From NCBI RefSeq assembly GCF_019669925.1, contig NZ_AP019779.1, positions 1,007,001 through 1,071,000 of the forward strand: a stretch of DNA of 64,000 nt, in the 5' to 3' direction. The notes below the pieces were generated by a model. It was not told the origin of the DNA. It saw only the letters and a list, made by a program, of their open reading frames with translations, and did not search any database. This document shows, piece by piece, positions 49,489 to 59,320 of the stretch (positions within the stretch are counted from its first letter, which is position 1; the number at the start of each line of letters is the position of its first letter). This DNA is from Methanobrevibacter arboriphilus. GTDB taxonomy: Archaea; Methanobacteriota; Methanobacteria; Methanobacteriales; Methanobacteriaceae. Position numbers and translations under genes: made by a program.

Positions 49489-49936
49489 TTTATTAATCCT
49501 TATAATTTTTATACATGAAAAAGCCTAATTTTATAAGAAAAAAATAATATTATCCAACTTTTTATTAATTTCTCAATAAATTATAGATTTATAGGCTTAT
49601 CAATCCAAATAGATATACCATCGAAATAAGTATAATAGTTATAACTTATAATCCAGATTTAAATAAGATTTTACTAATATATAACTTTTTTTAATTAATA
49701 ATTAATATATTGAATTTATTAAATTTAATAAATCAAATATTAAGACTAATATTAATAATATATTAAAAATTAATAATAAGTCTAAGAATGAAAAAATAGG
49801 AAAATAATAAAAAATAAGAATAAAACTAATAATAAAACTAATAATAGAAAAATGATTCAAGAATAAGAATAAAAAATAAGAATAAAAATAATATGAGATA
49901 GAATAATAAATATAGCAAAAAGAATTAAAAATAAGG
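49489..49936. other. A+T-rich spacer between pelota and the MraY-like gene
   Basis: Near 49793-49890 there are repeated AATAAGAATAAAA-type units. The MraY-like promoter must lie in the right-hand... upstream part next to 49489. No RNA or ORF is supported. Confidence 0.4.
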
Positions 49937-50998
49937 TCATTTTATAGGGTATCTTAATAATGCAGCAATTCCACCTAGTGATTCTAGCTGTTTTCCACCG
50001 TCATGTTCACTACTTACTACCATAACATTACCTCCCATATTTTCAACTAATTCCATTACTCTTTCTAACTCTTCAATCCTAACAAATTTATCTAGAACTA
50101 ACAAATCTTTAACAGCTCCAGCATTAACAGCATCAATAGTTTCTCGCTTACCATAAGCAACATTACCTCTAGATTTAGCTATTTCCTCCAATAAACTGTT
50201 TATAGCAGCAATTTCTTTAGCAACTCTATTTTCAGAATTTAATTTTTCAACCAAACCTTTTTTCAAGATTTCATGGATTCCTACTCTTCCACCTGAACCA
50301 GTATTCTCAACAATCGAAATTTTAGCTAAATCAGGATATTTATTTTCTAAAAAATCATAAAAACTATTTTTTGTAAAACCAGGACCTGAAATAATTATAT
50401 TTTGAATATTATCAAATTTTAATAAAGAGTCACATATTCTTTTATAAAAATCATCAAGATTTTTACCCCTATTCTTATCAATGACTCTCTTTCCAGAAAT
50501 GTTTCCTATAATAGGACCATAATATTCAATTCCAAATTGACGAACTAAACCAAAATCAGCTGTGTCATCTTCAATAGAAATTATTATTGCTGAAAGTTTT
50601 TTAGATGCTTCAATAGATTGTTTTATCCTATTCAAAATATATTTAGACCAATGATCTTTTTTTATCTTAATTGGATGATTTAGTTTAACTTCTATAGTAT
50701 GATGAGAACCAAGAGGAACAAAATCCTCTGGCCCCATAACTATAGAACCAGTAGTTCTTAATTTGCCAGTGAATAAGTGAAAACTAACTGATTCTACCTC
50801 AATTCCAATGAAAAATGTTTTTTTGATTCCTCTATCACTTCTCAATTTATCTCCAGTAGTATCTTGTATTCTACGAGTTGTTTTAGAAGAAACAATATCT
50901 CCAACTTCTATTATATGTGAAATATGCCAAAGATCATCAAGAGTTTCTGGAACTAAGTCAATAACTCCTTTTTTTGTATCTTGGTATGTTATTCTCAT
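49937..50998 (-). CDS. pelA: mRNA surveillance protein Pelota (Dom34)
   Basis: Pelota binds the empty A site of stalled ribosomes and, with aEF1A and ABCE1, splits them. The 353-residue protein has the Sm-like N-terminal domain (MRITYQDTKKGVIDLVPETLDDLWHISHII), the eRF1-like central domain (AIISIEDDTADFGLVRQFG, ending FLENKYPDL) and the C-terminal domain with VAYGKRETIDAVNAGAVKDLLVLD. It lacks the GGQ of eRF1, as expected. AGGGGCT lies before the ATG. Confidence 0.95.
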   Translation of the reverse strand: MRITYQDTKKGVIDLVPETLDDLWHISHIIEVGDIVSSKTTRRIQDTTGDKLRSDRGIKKTFFIGIEVESVSFHLFTGKLRTTGSIVMGPEDFVPLGSHHTIEVKLNHPIKIKKDHWSKYILNRIKQSIEASKKLSAIIISIEDDTADFGLVRQFGIEYYGPIIGNISGKRVIDKNRGKNLDDFYKRICDSLLKFDNIQNIIISGPGFTKNSFYDFLENKYPDLAKISIVENTGSGGRVGIHEILKKGLVEKLNSENRVAKEIAAINSLLEEIAKSRGNVAYGKRETIDAVNAGAVKDLLVLDKFVRIEELERVMELVENMGGNVMVVSSEHDGGKQLESLGGIAALLRYPIK

Positions 50999-51532
50999 TT
51001 TAGCCCCTTAATAATTCAATAATATTAAAATATTTAATAAATATTTAAAATAACTAAATAATAGTTAAAATACCTAATAAATAATATTAAAATACTTGAT
51101 AAATATTAAAATATTTAATAATTTATAATAATTATATTATATGTCTAAATATTAATAAAAATATGTAATGCTAACAGTCTTTAGCTAATAATCTTAGTAT
51201 TTTTAATAAAAATCTTTAAATTTTAATTATAGTATTTTTAATTTATAATATCATTAGTTTTATTATTACCAATGTTATTATTTGTAATATTACTAATAAT
51301 ATTACTTATTTAAATTAACATTACTTATTTAAATAATATATAATATTATTATATTAAGATTTAAGTATAGTAAAATAATTAATAAAAATTAAAATAACAT
51401 AAAAACAATAGTTTAATAATCAATAAATTTTAAAGAGATATTAACCTTACAATGAATTCATAAATTATATAAAAATAAATTATAAGAAAATAATTTATAT
51501 AGAAATAATACTTTATAAAGGAGCTATTATAT
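50999..51532. other. Divergent A+T-rich spacer between pelA and the DUF5518 gene
   Basis: Near 51025-51120 the motif AATACTTAATAAATATTAAAA and variants repeat four or five times. A palindrome-like stretch of ATTATTACCAATGTTATTA lies near 51260. No gene is recognised. Confidence 0.4.
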
Positions 51533-51907
51533 ATGGAATTTGGAGAAACAAGCTCAATAATTATTAGTTTAATTCTTGGAGGAATATTAACATTACTATT
51601 CGACAATATATTCGTAATAGCTTTTATAGGATTTATATCAACATATATGGTTAAAAAAGAAAGCAAAAGTTATATTATAGGAGTTATAGCTGCATTAATA
51701 TTTGCAATATTGAATTTTTTTGGAGGATTAATCTTAGTTCCAAATATCCCATCTTATATAGCTGAAAATATTGGATTTGATTTTCCAAACTTTATAATAG
51801 GATTTTTAGTAACATGTATCCTCGCAGGAATATTAGGATTCCTAGGAGGATTTATAGCAGAAAAAGCATATAAAAGAATAAACATTGAAAAATATCAAGA
51901 ATACTGA
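51533..51907 (+). CDS. DUF5518 family membrane protein
   Basis: The 124-residue product has four hydrophobic segments (about residues 8-24, 25-40, 47-70 and 88-112) with Gly-rich turns, and matches the small DUF5518 membrane proteins that are abundant in Methanobacteriales. Function is unknown. A clear AAAGGAG ribosome site precedes the ATG. It is 66 bases before tyrA on the same strand. Confidence 0.8.
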   Translation: MEFGETSSIIISLILGGILTLLFDNIFVIAFIGFISTYMVKKESKSYIIGVIAALIFAILNFFGGLILVPNIPSYIAENIGFDFPNFIIGFLVTCILAGILGFLGGFIAEKAYKRINIEKYQEY

Positions 51908-51973
51908 AAATCTATTTGTTAATAAAATATGAATATTTATTAATATTAAATAAAATTATGAATATTAGATAAA

Positions 51974-53293
51974 ATGAAAATTGGAATTATTGGAGGAACA
52001 AGAGGTCTTGGAAAGACCCTTGCAAGTATATTAAGCAAAGAAGGGTTTGATATAACAATCACAGGACGAGATACTGTTACTGGAAATCAAGTTAGTGAAG
52101 ATCTAAAAGTTGAATACTCAAATGATAATAAAAAAGTAGCATCTTCATCAGATATTATTATAATATCGGTACCAATATCAACAACGAGCAAAGTGATTAA
52201 AGAAATAGCTAAATCAGTTACTCCTGGGTCTTTAGTTGTTGATGTGACTTCTGTTAAAGTTGAACCTAGTAATTTAATGAAAAATCTTTTAAATAATGAT
52301 GTTGAATTCATACCAACACATCCTGTTTTTGGACCGAGAACAACTAATTTAGAGGGACAAGTAGTTGTTTTAACACCTATATCTCAAAAACAAAAAGAAG
52401 AAAAATGGTATCCGAAAGTTTTAAAGTTTTTAAAGGATAGAAAAGTTAGGATAATTGAAGCAAGCCCAGAAGAACACGATAATATGATGGCTGTTGTTCA
52501 AGTTTTAACTCATTTTTCATATATTTCAACAGCTTCAGCAATTAAAAAACTTGGAATTAATATAAAAGATACAAGAAAGTTTGCAAGTCCTATTTACAAT
52601 CTTATGGTTGATATGATATCAAGAATAGTTTCACAAAATCCATTTCTTACTTATTCAATACAATTAGAAAATCAAAATGGGGAAAAAGTAAGGCAAACCT
52701 TTGCTGATTCAGTATTAGAGCTGAAAAAAGTCCTTACTAATCATGATAAAGATAACTTTGTAAAAATAGCAATCGAAGCTACAAAAAACTTAGATGACAT
52801 ACAATCTGCACTTGGAAGAAGTGATAAAGCTATTGATTCTCAAAATCATGAGCTAACTATTCTTAAAAATTCAATTGGTAAAGAGATAGCTCTGCAACAT
52901 ATATATTCTGAAGAAGTCCATATAGGTGTTCTAAATCAAGTTAATCCTGATTTTATAATATTAGATACTGGAAAAAATCAGAAAAAACTTAAAATAGCTA
53001 ATATTAAAATCTTAGATAAGTATGATTTTCTAGATTGGAAAATTAAAACCCAAACTACTAAAACAAACTCTATTAGCTGTATATTTCCAAAAAATTCCAA
53101 TGCAGAGGTTATAAAAAACACCATAAAGAATTGTGTAGATGACATAATTAGTATAAAAGTTACGGATATTTATACTGGGCATCAAATATCTGAAGGAAAT
53201 ATTAGTTTTACATTTGAGATTGTTGCATTTGATAAATCTACTTTTAAATCTGTTAAAAATGTATTGGAAGGTTTCGGTGGAATTATAAGGTAA
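51974..53293 (+). CDS. tyrA: Prephenate dehydrogenase with C-terminal extension
   Basis: TyrA oxidatively decarboxylates prephenate to 4-hydroxyphenylpyruvate in tyrosine synthesis. The NAD-binding GIIGGTRGLGKTLASIL opens the protein. Conserved FIPTHPVFGPR carries the catalytic His region, and HDNMMAVVQVLTHF follows in the helical dimer domain. The 439-residue chain extends about 160 residues beyond the catalytic core. This part has a chorismate-mutase- or ACT-like look (for example DIQSALGRSDKAIDSQ and the alternating C-terminal strands), suggesting regulation, but I cannot assign it firmly. Confidence 0.9.
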   Translation: MKIGIIGGTRGLGKTLASILSKEGFDITITGRDTVTGNQVSEDLKVEYSNDNKKVASSSDIIIISVPISTTSKVIKEIAKSVTPGSLVVDVTSVKVEPSNLMKNLLNNDVEFIPTHPVFGPRTTNLEGQVVVLTPISQKQKEEKWYPKVLKFLKDRKVRIIEASPEEHDNMMAVVQVLTHFSYISTASAIKKLGINIKDTRKFASPIYNLMVDMISRIVSQNPFLTYSIQLENQNGEKVRQTFADSVLELKKVLTNHDKDNFVKIAIEATKNLDDIQSALGRSDKAIDSQNHELTILKNSIGKEIALQHIYSEEVHIGVLNQVNPDFIILDTGKNQKKLKIANIKILDKYDFLDWKIKTQTTKTNSISCIFPKNSNAEVIKNTIKNCVDDIISIKVTDIYTGHQISEGNISFTFEIVAFDKSTFKSVKNVLEGFGGIIR

Positions 53294-53554
53294 AAATAAT
53301 TATTTACTATGATATTTTTCTTAGTATTATATCAAAAGATATTAATAATTTTTAATTTCTCAATCAATACTTCATTAGCCTTTTTTATTATATTTATCTA
53401 TTTTAAAACTATTTTTAAATAGAAATATTTATATATAACAATTATTATATTAAATTATAAAATATTAATATTATAATATAATGTATTATTTTTATAAATA
53501 CTTTTTATAAATACTTTTTAGAAATAAATTAATTTTTAAAGTGGTGAAAGAGAA

Positions 53555-54544
53555 ATGAGTTTTCAAAAAGAAAATAAAAAGCGAATGTTCTTTATGTTAT
53601 TGTTAGGAATTATGGCTTTTTTAAGTATTAGTATGATTGGAACAAATTATGCTAGTGATATTAAACAAGTAAATAATAACTTTATTATTAAAGGAGATAG
53701 TGGCAATTTAAGTAGTGAAAAAACTTATCATGGAATTATTACAATCGATAACAATGGAAAATATCATCTGATTGATAATACTAATGTTATAACAACAGAT
53801 AATAATTATGATTGTGGATCAGTAGCTGTTGCAAATGTATTAAAAAATAAAGGGAAAAATATTTCTGTTAAAAAATTATCAAATATTGCAAAAACAAACA
53901 AAAGTGGAACAAATGCATATAATCTAATTAGAGCTATTAAAAAAAATAATTTTTACTGTGAAGGGCTATACATACCCTACAATAAATTAAAAAAGAACAA
54001 TATAGCACTTCTTAAAAATAATGGAAGTGGACATTATGTAGTTATAAGAGGAATAAAAAATGGGAAAATTTATATAATCGATTCATCAAGAGGAAAAACA
54101 TATTTATCTCTAAAAAACTTTAAATCATATTATACAGGAATAAGCTTAGTTATAACAAAAAATAAATATAATAAACAGTTTATAGAAAATAAAAAAGTAT
54201 TAAAAAATAAACTTTTAAAATTTAATGGTGGGGAATTAGTTTATTTATTCCCCATAGGCATTTTAGGATTTCAATTCACATATTCATTTAAAAATTCTGG
54301 AAAGTGGAATGCAATGATGATATTTAAGTTTAAAAAACTATCTCCAAAAACTTTTGTAGGAGGATATATCGATACAACAGTTACCTTCTACAATACAAAA
54401 GTAAAGAAAAAGAAACTAGTTTCATCTGCTATTGAACCTATATTAGTTTTAGTTGGTAAACCTACTTTAACACTAAATGTATTAACCCCTTATGCATATG
54501 CATACAAATATAATTGGAATATTTTTATCAAGGATATAATATAA
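53555..54544 (+). CDS. Secreted C39-like cysteine peptidase domain protein
   Basis: The 329-residue protein has a signal peptide (hydrophobic residues about 11-29), then a papain-like domain resembling peptidase C39. Cys87 in YDCGSVAVANVL, His160 in SGHYVVIRG and Asp176 in IIDSSRG give a complete Cys-His-Asp triad with family spacing. The oxyanion Gln usual a few residues before the Cys is not evident (Asn is there). Residues about 205-329 form a separate, probably beta-rich domain. It exports itself rather than riding on an ABC transporter, so it is not a standard bacteriocin exporter. It heads a likely operon with two small paralogues 24 bases on. Confidence 0.75.
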   Translation: MSFQKENKKRMFFMLLLGIMAFLSISMIGTNYASDIKQVNNNFIIKGDSGNLSSEKTYHGIITIDNNGKYHLIDNTNVITTDNNYDCGSVAVANVLKNKGKNISVKKLSNIAKTNKSGTNAYNLIRAIKKNNFYCEGLYIPYNKLKKNNIALLKNNGSGHYVVIRGIKNGKIYIIDSSRGKTYLSLKNFKSYYTGISLVITKNKYNKQFIENKKVLKNKLLKFNGGELVYLFPIGILGFQFTYSFKNSGKWNAMMIFKFKKLSPKTFVGGYIDTTVTFYNTKVKKKKLVSSAIEPILVLVGKPTLTLNVLTPYAYAYKYNWNIFIKDII

Positions 54545-54568
54545 GTTATATTAAAAGAGGGTTTTAAA

Positions 54569-54970
54569 ATGAAAATAAATAAAAAAATAATATTAATTAT
54601 TATATTAATAATTATCATATCAATCGGTACTATTCATCTATTAAATAATAATAATAATTCTGGTTTTGCAAGTGGAAATGGAAGTGGAACATCAAATACT
54701 ATAACTTCTAACATTGAAAAACAGTTTAATGATGGAGAAAAAATTGAAAACCTCAAAAATTTCAATGAAATGACATTTAATGAAAAAAATGGATACGTTA
54801 CTAAATTAGCATCATCTAAAGGATATGGAAATTTTTATCATTATATAGATAATGGATATGAAGTATGGTATGCCTCTAATGATTCATATGTTCCAGAAAA
54901 AGCAATTCTTGTTATAATTCAAAATAAGACAGGAAATGTAGTTATCTATAATGTACCAATACCAAATTAA
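54569..54970 (+). CDS. Small membrane-anchored protein, paralogue A
   Basis: The 133-residue product has a basic start and a single strong Ile-rich transmembrane segment (about residues 6-24). A Gly/Ser/Asn linker (GSGTS) follows, then an outward domain of about 80 residues. It shares with the next protein the patterns NGEK/DGEK, ML...EK, KLASSKGYG, WYA(S/T)NDSY, PEK and IIQN.TG.VVIY. A GAGGGT ribosome site precedes the ATG. I recognise no family. Its tight link to the secreted peptidase suggests a partner, substrate or inhibitor, which is inference. Confidence 0.7.
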   Translation: MKINKKIILIIILIIIISIGTIHLLNNNNNSGFASGNGSGTSNTITSNIEKQFNDGEKIENLKNFNEMTFNEKNGYVTKLASSKGYGNFYHYIDNGYEVWYASNDSYVPEKAILVIIQNKTGNVVIYNVPIPN

Positions 54971-54977
54971 GATAAAT

Positions 54978-55358
54978 ATGAAAAATAAAAGATTAATATT
55001 ATTAGTTATTATAATAATTTTTTTATTATTATTTGTCATTATATCCAATAATCTCACATTACAAACTGGAAGTGGCTCAGGATCATCAGAGATGACAAAG
55101 TCTATTTCTTTTAAAGAACATTTTGAAAATGGAGAAAAAGTTGATATAATTTCAAATTTTAAAACTATGACTCCAGATGAAAAAATTAGTTATATTGAAA
55201 AGTTAGCTTCATCTAAAGGATATGGGGATATTATTGAATTTGATCCAAGCGATGGATTTCAAATATGGTATGCCACAAACGATTCATATAACCCTGAAAA
55301 ATCAATAGAAATAATTATCCAAAATAGCACTGGAAAAGTAGTCATATATACAGAATGA
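54978..55358 (+). CDS. Small membrane-anchored protein, paralogue B
   Basis: From ATG 54978 (MKNKRLILLV, 126 residues) it has the same build as paralogue A: a hydrophobic anchor (about residues 4-23), a TGSGSGSS linker, and a domain with NGEKVDII, SKGYGD, IWYATNDSYNPEK and IIQNSTGKVVIY. An ATG at 54951 overlaps the preceding gene and adds nine polar residues before the anchor, so I prefer the later start, though neither has a clear ribosome site. The pair plainly arose by tandem duplication. Confidence 0.68.
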   Translation: MKNKRLILLVIIIIFLLLFVIISNNLTLQTGSGSGSSEMTKSISFKEHFENGEKVDIISNFKTMTPDEKISYIEKLASSKGYGDIIEFDPSDGFQIWYATNDSYNPEKSIEIIIQNSTGKVVIYTE

Positions 55359-55462
55359 TTATATAAATAATTATATAATATACTCTAATTTATATACTAA
55401 GAATTTTTCTTTTTTTTGATATATAAAATAATAAAATTTTACATTCTAATATGTTTTATTAT

Positions 55463-55806
55463 ATGAAAAAATGAACTCATATCAATTATAGGAATCATCA
55501 TAATAATTATTATAATATTGATTATTTAATGAATATTCATTATAGTGGATAGTTTGAATATAGGTCTACAAGTAGATTGAAAAGATTTCAGTTATGAATC
55601 TGAATCACAGATACATAACTATTGATACAAAGTATGAATTTCTCTTGTGAAAATATTGAAAATCTTACAAATTTCAGTAAAATGACTTTTAAAGAAAAAA
55701 ATGAATATGTAGATTAAATGATTCAAATGACCCTGAGAAATTAGTAAATATAATAATTCAGAAAAAAGTAGGAAAAGTGGTTATTTATTATTTAATTACA
55801 AAATAA
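55463..55806 (+). pseudogene. Decayed third copy of the small membrane-anchored protein
   Basis: Fragments of the same family appear in order but in shifted frames. ATG at 55463 followed by AAA codons and, after a one-base shift, an Ile-rich anchor reading ELISIIGIIIIIIILII. Next, MNFSCENIENLTNFSKMTF then KEKNEYVD-stop from 55634. Then, in another frame, DSNDPEKLVNIIIQKKVGKVVIYY ending at 55806. The middle SKGYG...WYA block is deleted. It is a pseudogene by frameshift and deletion. Confidence 0.75.
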
Positions 55807-55983
55807 AGTTATTTAAAATGAAACAATTATTTTGGATGAATATATCAAATAAAAATTATCCTAGATATAAAATATACAACTATACACTTTTTTTAAAAGT
55901 TTTTTAAAATTTTCAACTAATAATTAAAGATTATTTTTAAAACAAAGCTTTAATATCTAAATATTAAACTTTGATTATTTCTA

Positions 55984-56010
55984 TATACCGAAACCTTTAT
56001 ATAGTATGAA
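55984..56010 (+). promoter_or_regulatory. Strong archaeal promoter about 380 bases before cdc48
   Basis: CCGAAACCTTTATATAG at about 55988-56004 is a near-ideal BRE plus TATA box. The expected start near 56025-56030 implies a leader of some 350 bases before the cdc48 ATG, or an independent short transcript. Between 55807 and 55980 and from 56030 to 56360 I see only A+T-rich sequence. Confidence 0.6.
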
Positions 56011-56379
56011 CAACAAGTTATATTATAGTAACAAAAACTTACTAAAAGATTTTTAATGTAATATGAATATTAATCTTAAAATAACAAACCATTTTGCATT
56101 AATCAAGCTTAAAAATTATTATTTTTATTATTATTAATTTTATAACAAATATAAATCAAAAAAGAAAGTATAACAAGCTTTGATTGATTAATAAAATATT
56201 TAAATTATATATTATTGTTACAAGAATACACTTTAACAAAATATATTAAAAATTTAAAAAAAATACTTTAAAAAAATATGCTTTAAAAGTATGATTAAAA
56301 AGATATTTTACAAAAACTTTGAAACATTATATTTTTTTATTTTTTATAAGTATTTAAACAAAAAAGGGAGTTTTTAAAA

Positions 56380-58584
56380 ATGGAAAGACAAGAAATAAAT
56401 CTTAAAGTCGCTGAAGCAATAGCTCAAAGCGATGTTGGAAGAGGGATCGCGAGAATCGATCCAGCATGTATGGAAAAATTAGATCTTCTTGATGGAGATA
56501 TAATTGAAATTGAAGCAAATAAAATCACAGCTGCAAAAGCTGTTTCATCACAAAGTGATATTGGGTTAGGTGTCATTAGAATTGATGGAATATTAAGAAA
56601 AAATGCAGGAGCATCTATTGGAGGAGAAATAATCGTTAGAAAAGCTGAGGTTAAAGAAGCTAAAAAGATTGTTCTTGCACCAGTAGAACATCAAATAAGT
56701 ATTAGAGGAGATGTTAGATCTGCTTTTGCAAATCAAGTAATGACACAAGGAGATATTATTGTTACCGGAGTTCGTCAACAACGTACCCCTCAACCTGGAA
56801 TGGGTGGAAGTTTAATTGATGATATGTTTAGAGAAATGATGGATGTTTCTCCACTCGGTGAGATAAAGTTAGCAGTTGTTTCTACAAGCCCTGCAGGAAT
56901 TGTAAAAGTTGGTCCAAACACAACTTTAGAAGTCCAAACTGAGCCAGTTGATGTTTCAAAAGTTGAAGGAATGAAAAATGTTATAGATGTTAGTTATGAA
57001 GACATCGGTGGTCTAAAGGAAGAAGTTAAAAAAGTAAGAGAAATGATTGAAATTCCTCTTAAAAGACCAGAACTATTTGAAAGATTAGGGATTTCCCCAC
57101 CAAAGGGAGTTTTAATGCATGGCCCTCCAGGAACTGGTAAAACACTCTTAGCTAAGGCAGTAGCTAGTGAAAGTGATGCTCATTTTATTCTTATTAATGG
57201 TCCAGAAATAATGAGTAAATATGTAGGAGGTTCTGAAGAAAATCTTAGAGAATTCTTTGAAGAAGCTGAAGAAAATTCTCCATCTATCATATTTATAGAT
57301 GAATTAGATGCAATAGCTCCAAAAAGAGAAGAAACTCAAGGAGAAGTAGAAAGAAGAACCGTTGCACAATTACTTACTTTGATGGATGGACTCAAATCAA
57401 GAGGGCAAGTTGTAGTTATAGGAGCTACAAACAGACCAGATTCTTTAGATCCAGCACTTAGAAGACCTGGAAGGTTTGACAGAGAAATTGAAATAGGTGT
57501 TCCAGACAGTGAGGAAAGAAAAGAAGTAATGGAAATACATACACGAGGAATGCCTTTAGATGAAGGTGTTGACTTAGATGAAATAGCTGATACTACACAT
57601 GGATTTGTAGGAGCGGATTTAGAATCTTTATGTAAAGAAGCAGCGATGAGAGTTGTAAGAAGAATCCTGCCTGAAATAAAAGGTGATGAAGAGATACCTA
57701 AAGAAACCTTGAAAAAAATAATTGTTAAAAAAGATGACTTTAAAGAAGCTCTTAAAGAGATTCAACCTTCAGCACTTCGAGAAGTTCTAGTTCAAATCCC
57801 AGATATTGGATGGGATGACATAGGAGGACTTGAAAATGCTAAACAAGAATTACAAGAAGCTGTTGAATGGCCATTAAAATATCCTGAAAACTTTGAAAAA
57901 TTTGGAGTCAAACCTCCTAAAGGAACATTGTTATTTGGTTCTCCAGGTACAGGTAAAACACTCTTAGCTAAGGCAGTAGCTAATGAAAGTGAAGCTAACT
58001 TTATAGCAGTTAAAGGTCCAGAACTTTTATCTAAATGGGTAGGAGAATCTGAAAAAGGTGTAAGAGAAGTATTTAGAAAAGCAAGGCAAACTGCACCTAC
58101 AGTTGTATTCTTTGATGAAATTGATTCTATTGCAAGTACAAGAGGAGATTCCAGCGGAGATTCTGGTGTAACTCAAAGGGTGGTTAACCAGTTACTTACT
58201 GAAATCGATGGTATGGAAGAATTGCAAGATGTAGCAATTATTGCAGCAACAAACAGACCAGACATTATTGATCCAGGATTAATGAGACCTGGAAGATTCG
58301 ATAGACACATCAAAGTAGAAAATCCTAATGAAGAAGGACGCCTCGCAATATTTAAAGTTCACAGTGCTGATATGCCACTTGCAAAAGATGTTAATATTAA
58401 AAAGTTAGCTAAAGAAACTGAAGATTATGTTGGAGCAGATATTGAAGCTGTTTGTCGTGAAGCTGCAATGTTAACCTTAAGAGATAATATTGAAGCTAAA
58501 GAAGTAAGTATGAAATACTTTAATAAAGCTATGGAAAAAGTTAAACCAACTTCAGATGATGGAGACATGGTGCAATATCTCTAA
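56380..58584 (+). CDS. cdc48: CDC48/VCP-type AAA+ ATPase
   Basis: This hexameric unfoldase feeds proteins to the archaeal proteasome. The 734-residue chain has an N-terminal double-psi barrel substrate domain (about residues 1-190), then two AAA modules with Walker A GPPGTGKT (near residue 248) and GSPGTGKT (near 523), Walker [13 protein letters not shown] and [11 protein letters not shown], and arginine-finger RRPGRFDRE and MRPGRFDRH. The second Walker A has Ser where Pro is common (GSPGTGKT). GGGAG stands upstream of the ATG. It is followed by the hairpin cluster described next. Confidence 0.97.
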   Translation: MERQEINLKVAEAIAQSDVGRGIARIDPACMEKLDLLDGDIIEIEANKITAAKAVSSQSDIGLGVIRIDGILRKNAGASIGGEIIVRKAEVKEAKKIVLAPVEHQISIRGDVRSAFANQVMTQGDIIVTGVRQQRTPQPGMGGSLIDDMFREMMDVSPLGEIKLAVVSTSPAGIVKVGPNTTLEVQTEPVDVSKVEGMKNVIDVSYEDIGGLKEEVKKVREMIEIPLKRPELFERLGISPPKGVLMHGPPGTGKTLLAKAVASESDAHFILINGPEIMSKYVGGSEENLREFFEEAEENSPSIIFIDELDAIAPKREETQGEVERRTVAQLLTLMDGLKSRGQVVVIGATNRPDSLDPALRRPGRFDREIEIGVPDSEERKEVMEIHTRGMPLDEGVDLDEIADTTHGFVGADLESLCKEAAMRVVRRILPEIKGDEEIPKETLKKIIVKKDDFKEALKEIQPSALREVLVQIPDIGWDDIGGLENAKQELQEAVEWPLKYPENFEKFGVKPPKGTLLFGSPGTGKTLLAKAVANESEANFIAVKGPELLSKWVGESEKGVREVFRKARQTAPTVVFFDEIDSIASTRGDSSGDSGVTQRVVNQLLTEIDGMEELQDVAIIAATNRPDIIDPGLMRPGRFDRHIKVENPNEEGRLAIFKVHSADMPLAKDVNIKKLAKETEDYVGADIEAVCREAAMLTLRDNIEAKEVSMKYFNKAMEKVKPTSDDGDMVQYL

Positions 58585-58690
58585 GTAAAGTCTGTTGATT
58601 AGATTAATGAATAGTTCTGATTAATTGATAGATTAATTAGCCACTAACCTCCTTATATTACCTCATATATAAAAAAACTATCATTAAATT
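58585..58690. other. Short spacer after cdc48
   Basis: A+T-rich sequence with no gene. It leads directly into the hairpin cluster at 58694-58880. Confidence 0.3.
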
Positions 58691-58693
58691 GAA

Positions 58694-58880
58694 ATCAGAA
58701 AAAATTAGAGAATTCATCTCTCCTGATGAAAACAGACAAAAAATACTACAAGATTGGAAAATCATAATTTCATATTATGAAAGTTTTTGATTTTCAAAAT
58801 TTTAAAAACACCCTTTAAATCAATCTGTGGTTTAAAAACCCATTAAAGTGAGGGAATCTTAATGATTACCCTCACTTTTT
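58694..58880 (+). ncRNA. Candidate structured RNA of four consecutive hairpins
   Basis: Four local stems follow one another. (1) ATCAG...CTGAT (58694-58698/58723-58727) enclosing AGAGA/TCTCT. (2) GAAAATCA/TGATTTTC (58757-58764/58788-58795) enclosing TTTCAT/ATGAAA with a 3-base loop. (3) TTTAAATC/GGTTTAAA (58814-58821/58829-58836, one wobble). (4) A long G+C-richer stem at 58845-58878 followed by T. Such a series in an otherwise featureless spacer is unlikely by chance. It may be the 3' UTR of cdc48 or a separate small RNA ending at a terminator. No known family was recognised. Confidence 0.5.
58845..58880 (+). terminator. Intrinsic-type terminator hairpin
   Basis: AAAGTGAGGG (58845-58854) pairs perfectly with CCCTCACTTT (58869-58878). 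An inner AATC/GATT extends the stem with one bulge, and T residues follow the stem. It is the most stable hairpin in the window and ends the hairpin cluster downstream of cdc48. Confidence 0.75.
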
Positions 58881-59220
58881 TATTTTCTATTAGTAATACT
58901 TTTTATATAATTCATAATAATAAATATAGAATAACTCTTAATAAAAATAGTAATAATATACAAAATAACATAATTATAAAAAAGAATAGATACACGATAA
59001 AAAAAAGATAAAAAAATTTTATTAATAATGGTATCTAGATTATTAATAATTATATTTTGATAATGGTATTATATTATTAATAATTACAATTAATAATTAC
59101 AATTAATATTATTTATGATAAAAATAATATTAAATAAAATTATTATTAGATAGAAGGATTATTAGATAAAAATATTGAAAATTTACATAAAGATGATTAT
59201 AATAAAAGAAAATGGGTTGA
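58881..59220. other. A+T-rich spacer with short repeats before the PAP2 gene
   Basis: It contains two near copies of a 30-base block around ATAATGGTAT (near 59027 and 59060) and a tandem ATTAATAATTACA duplication (about 59076-59105). No ORF is supported except the extension of the PAP2 frame noted in the next entry. Confidence 0.45.
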
Positions 59221-59320
59221 TTGAATAATTACGAGTATATATGAACGTTTAATAGAAATAAATATATCATTATTCTATTTTATAAATCATACACTAAAAA
59301 ATAACTTTTTTAATTTTTTA

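Noticed and set aside
53555-54544. Classical bacteriocin-processing ABC exporter (C39 domain type)
   Set aside because: There is no transmembrane domain block or ABC ATPase, and the protein has its own signal peptide.
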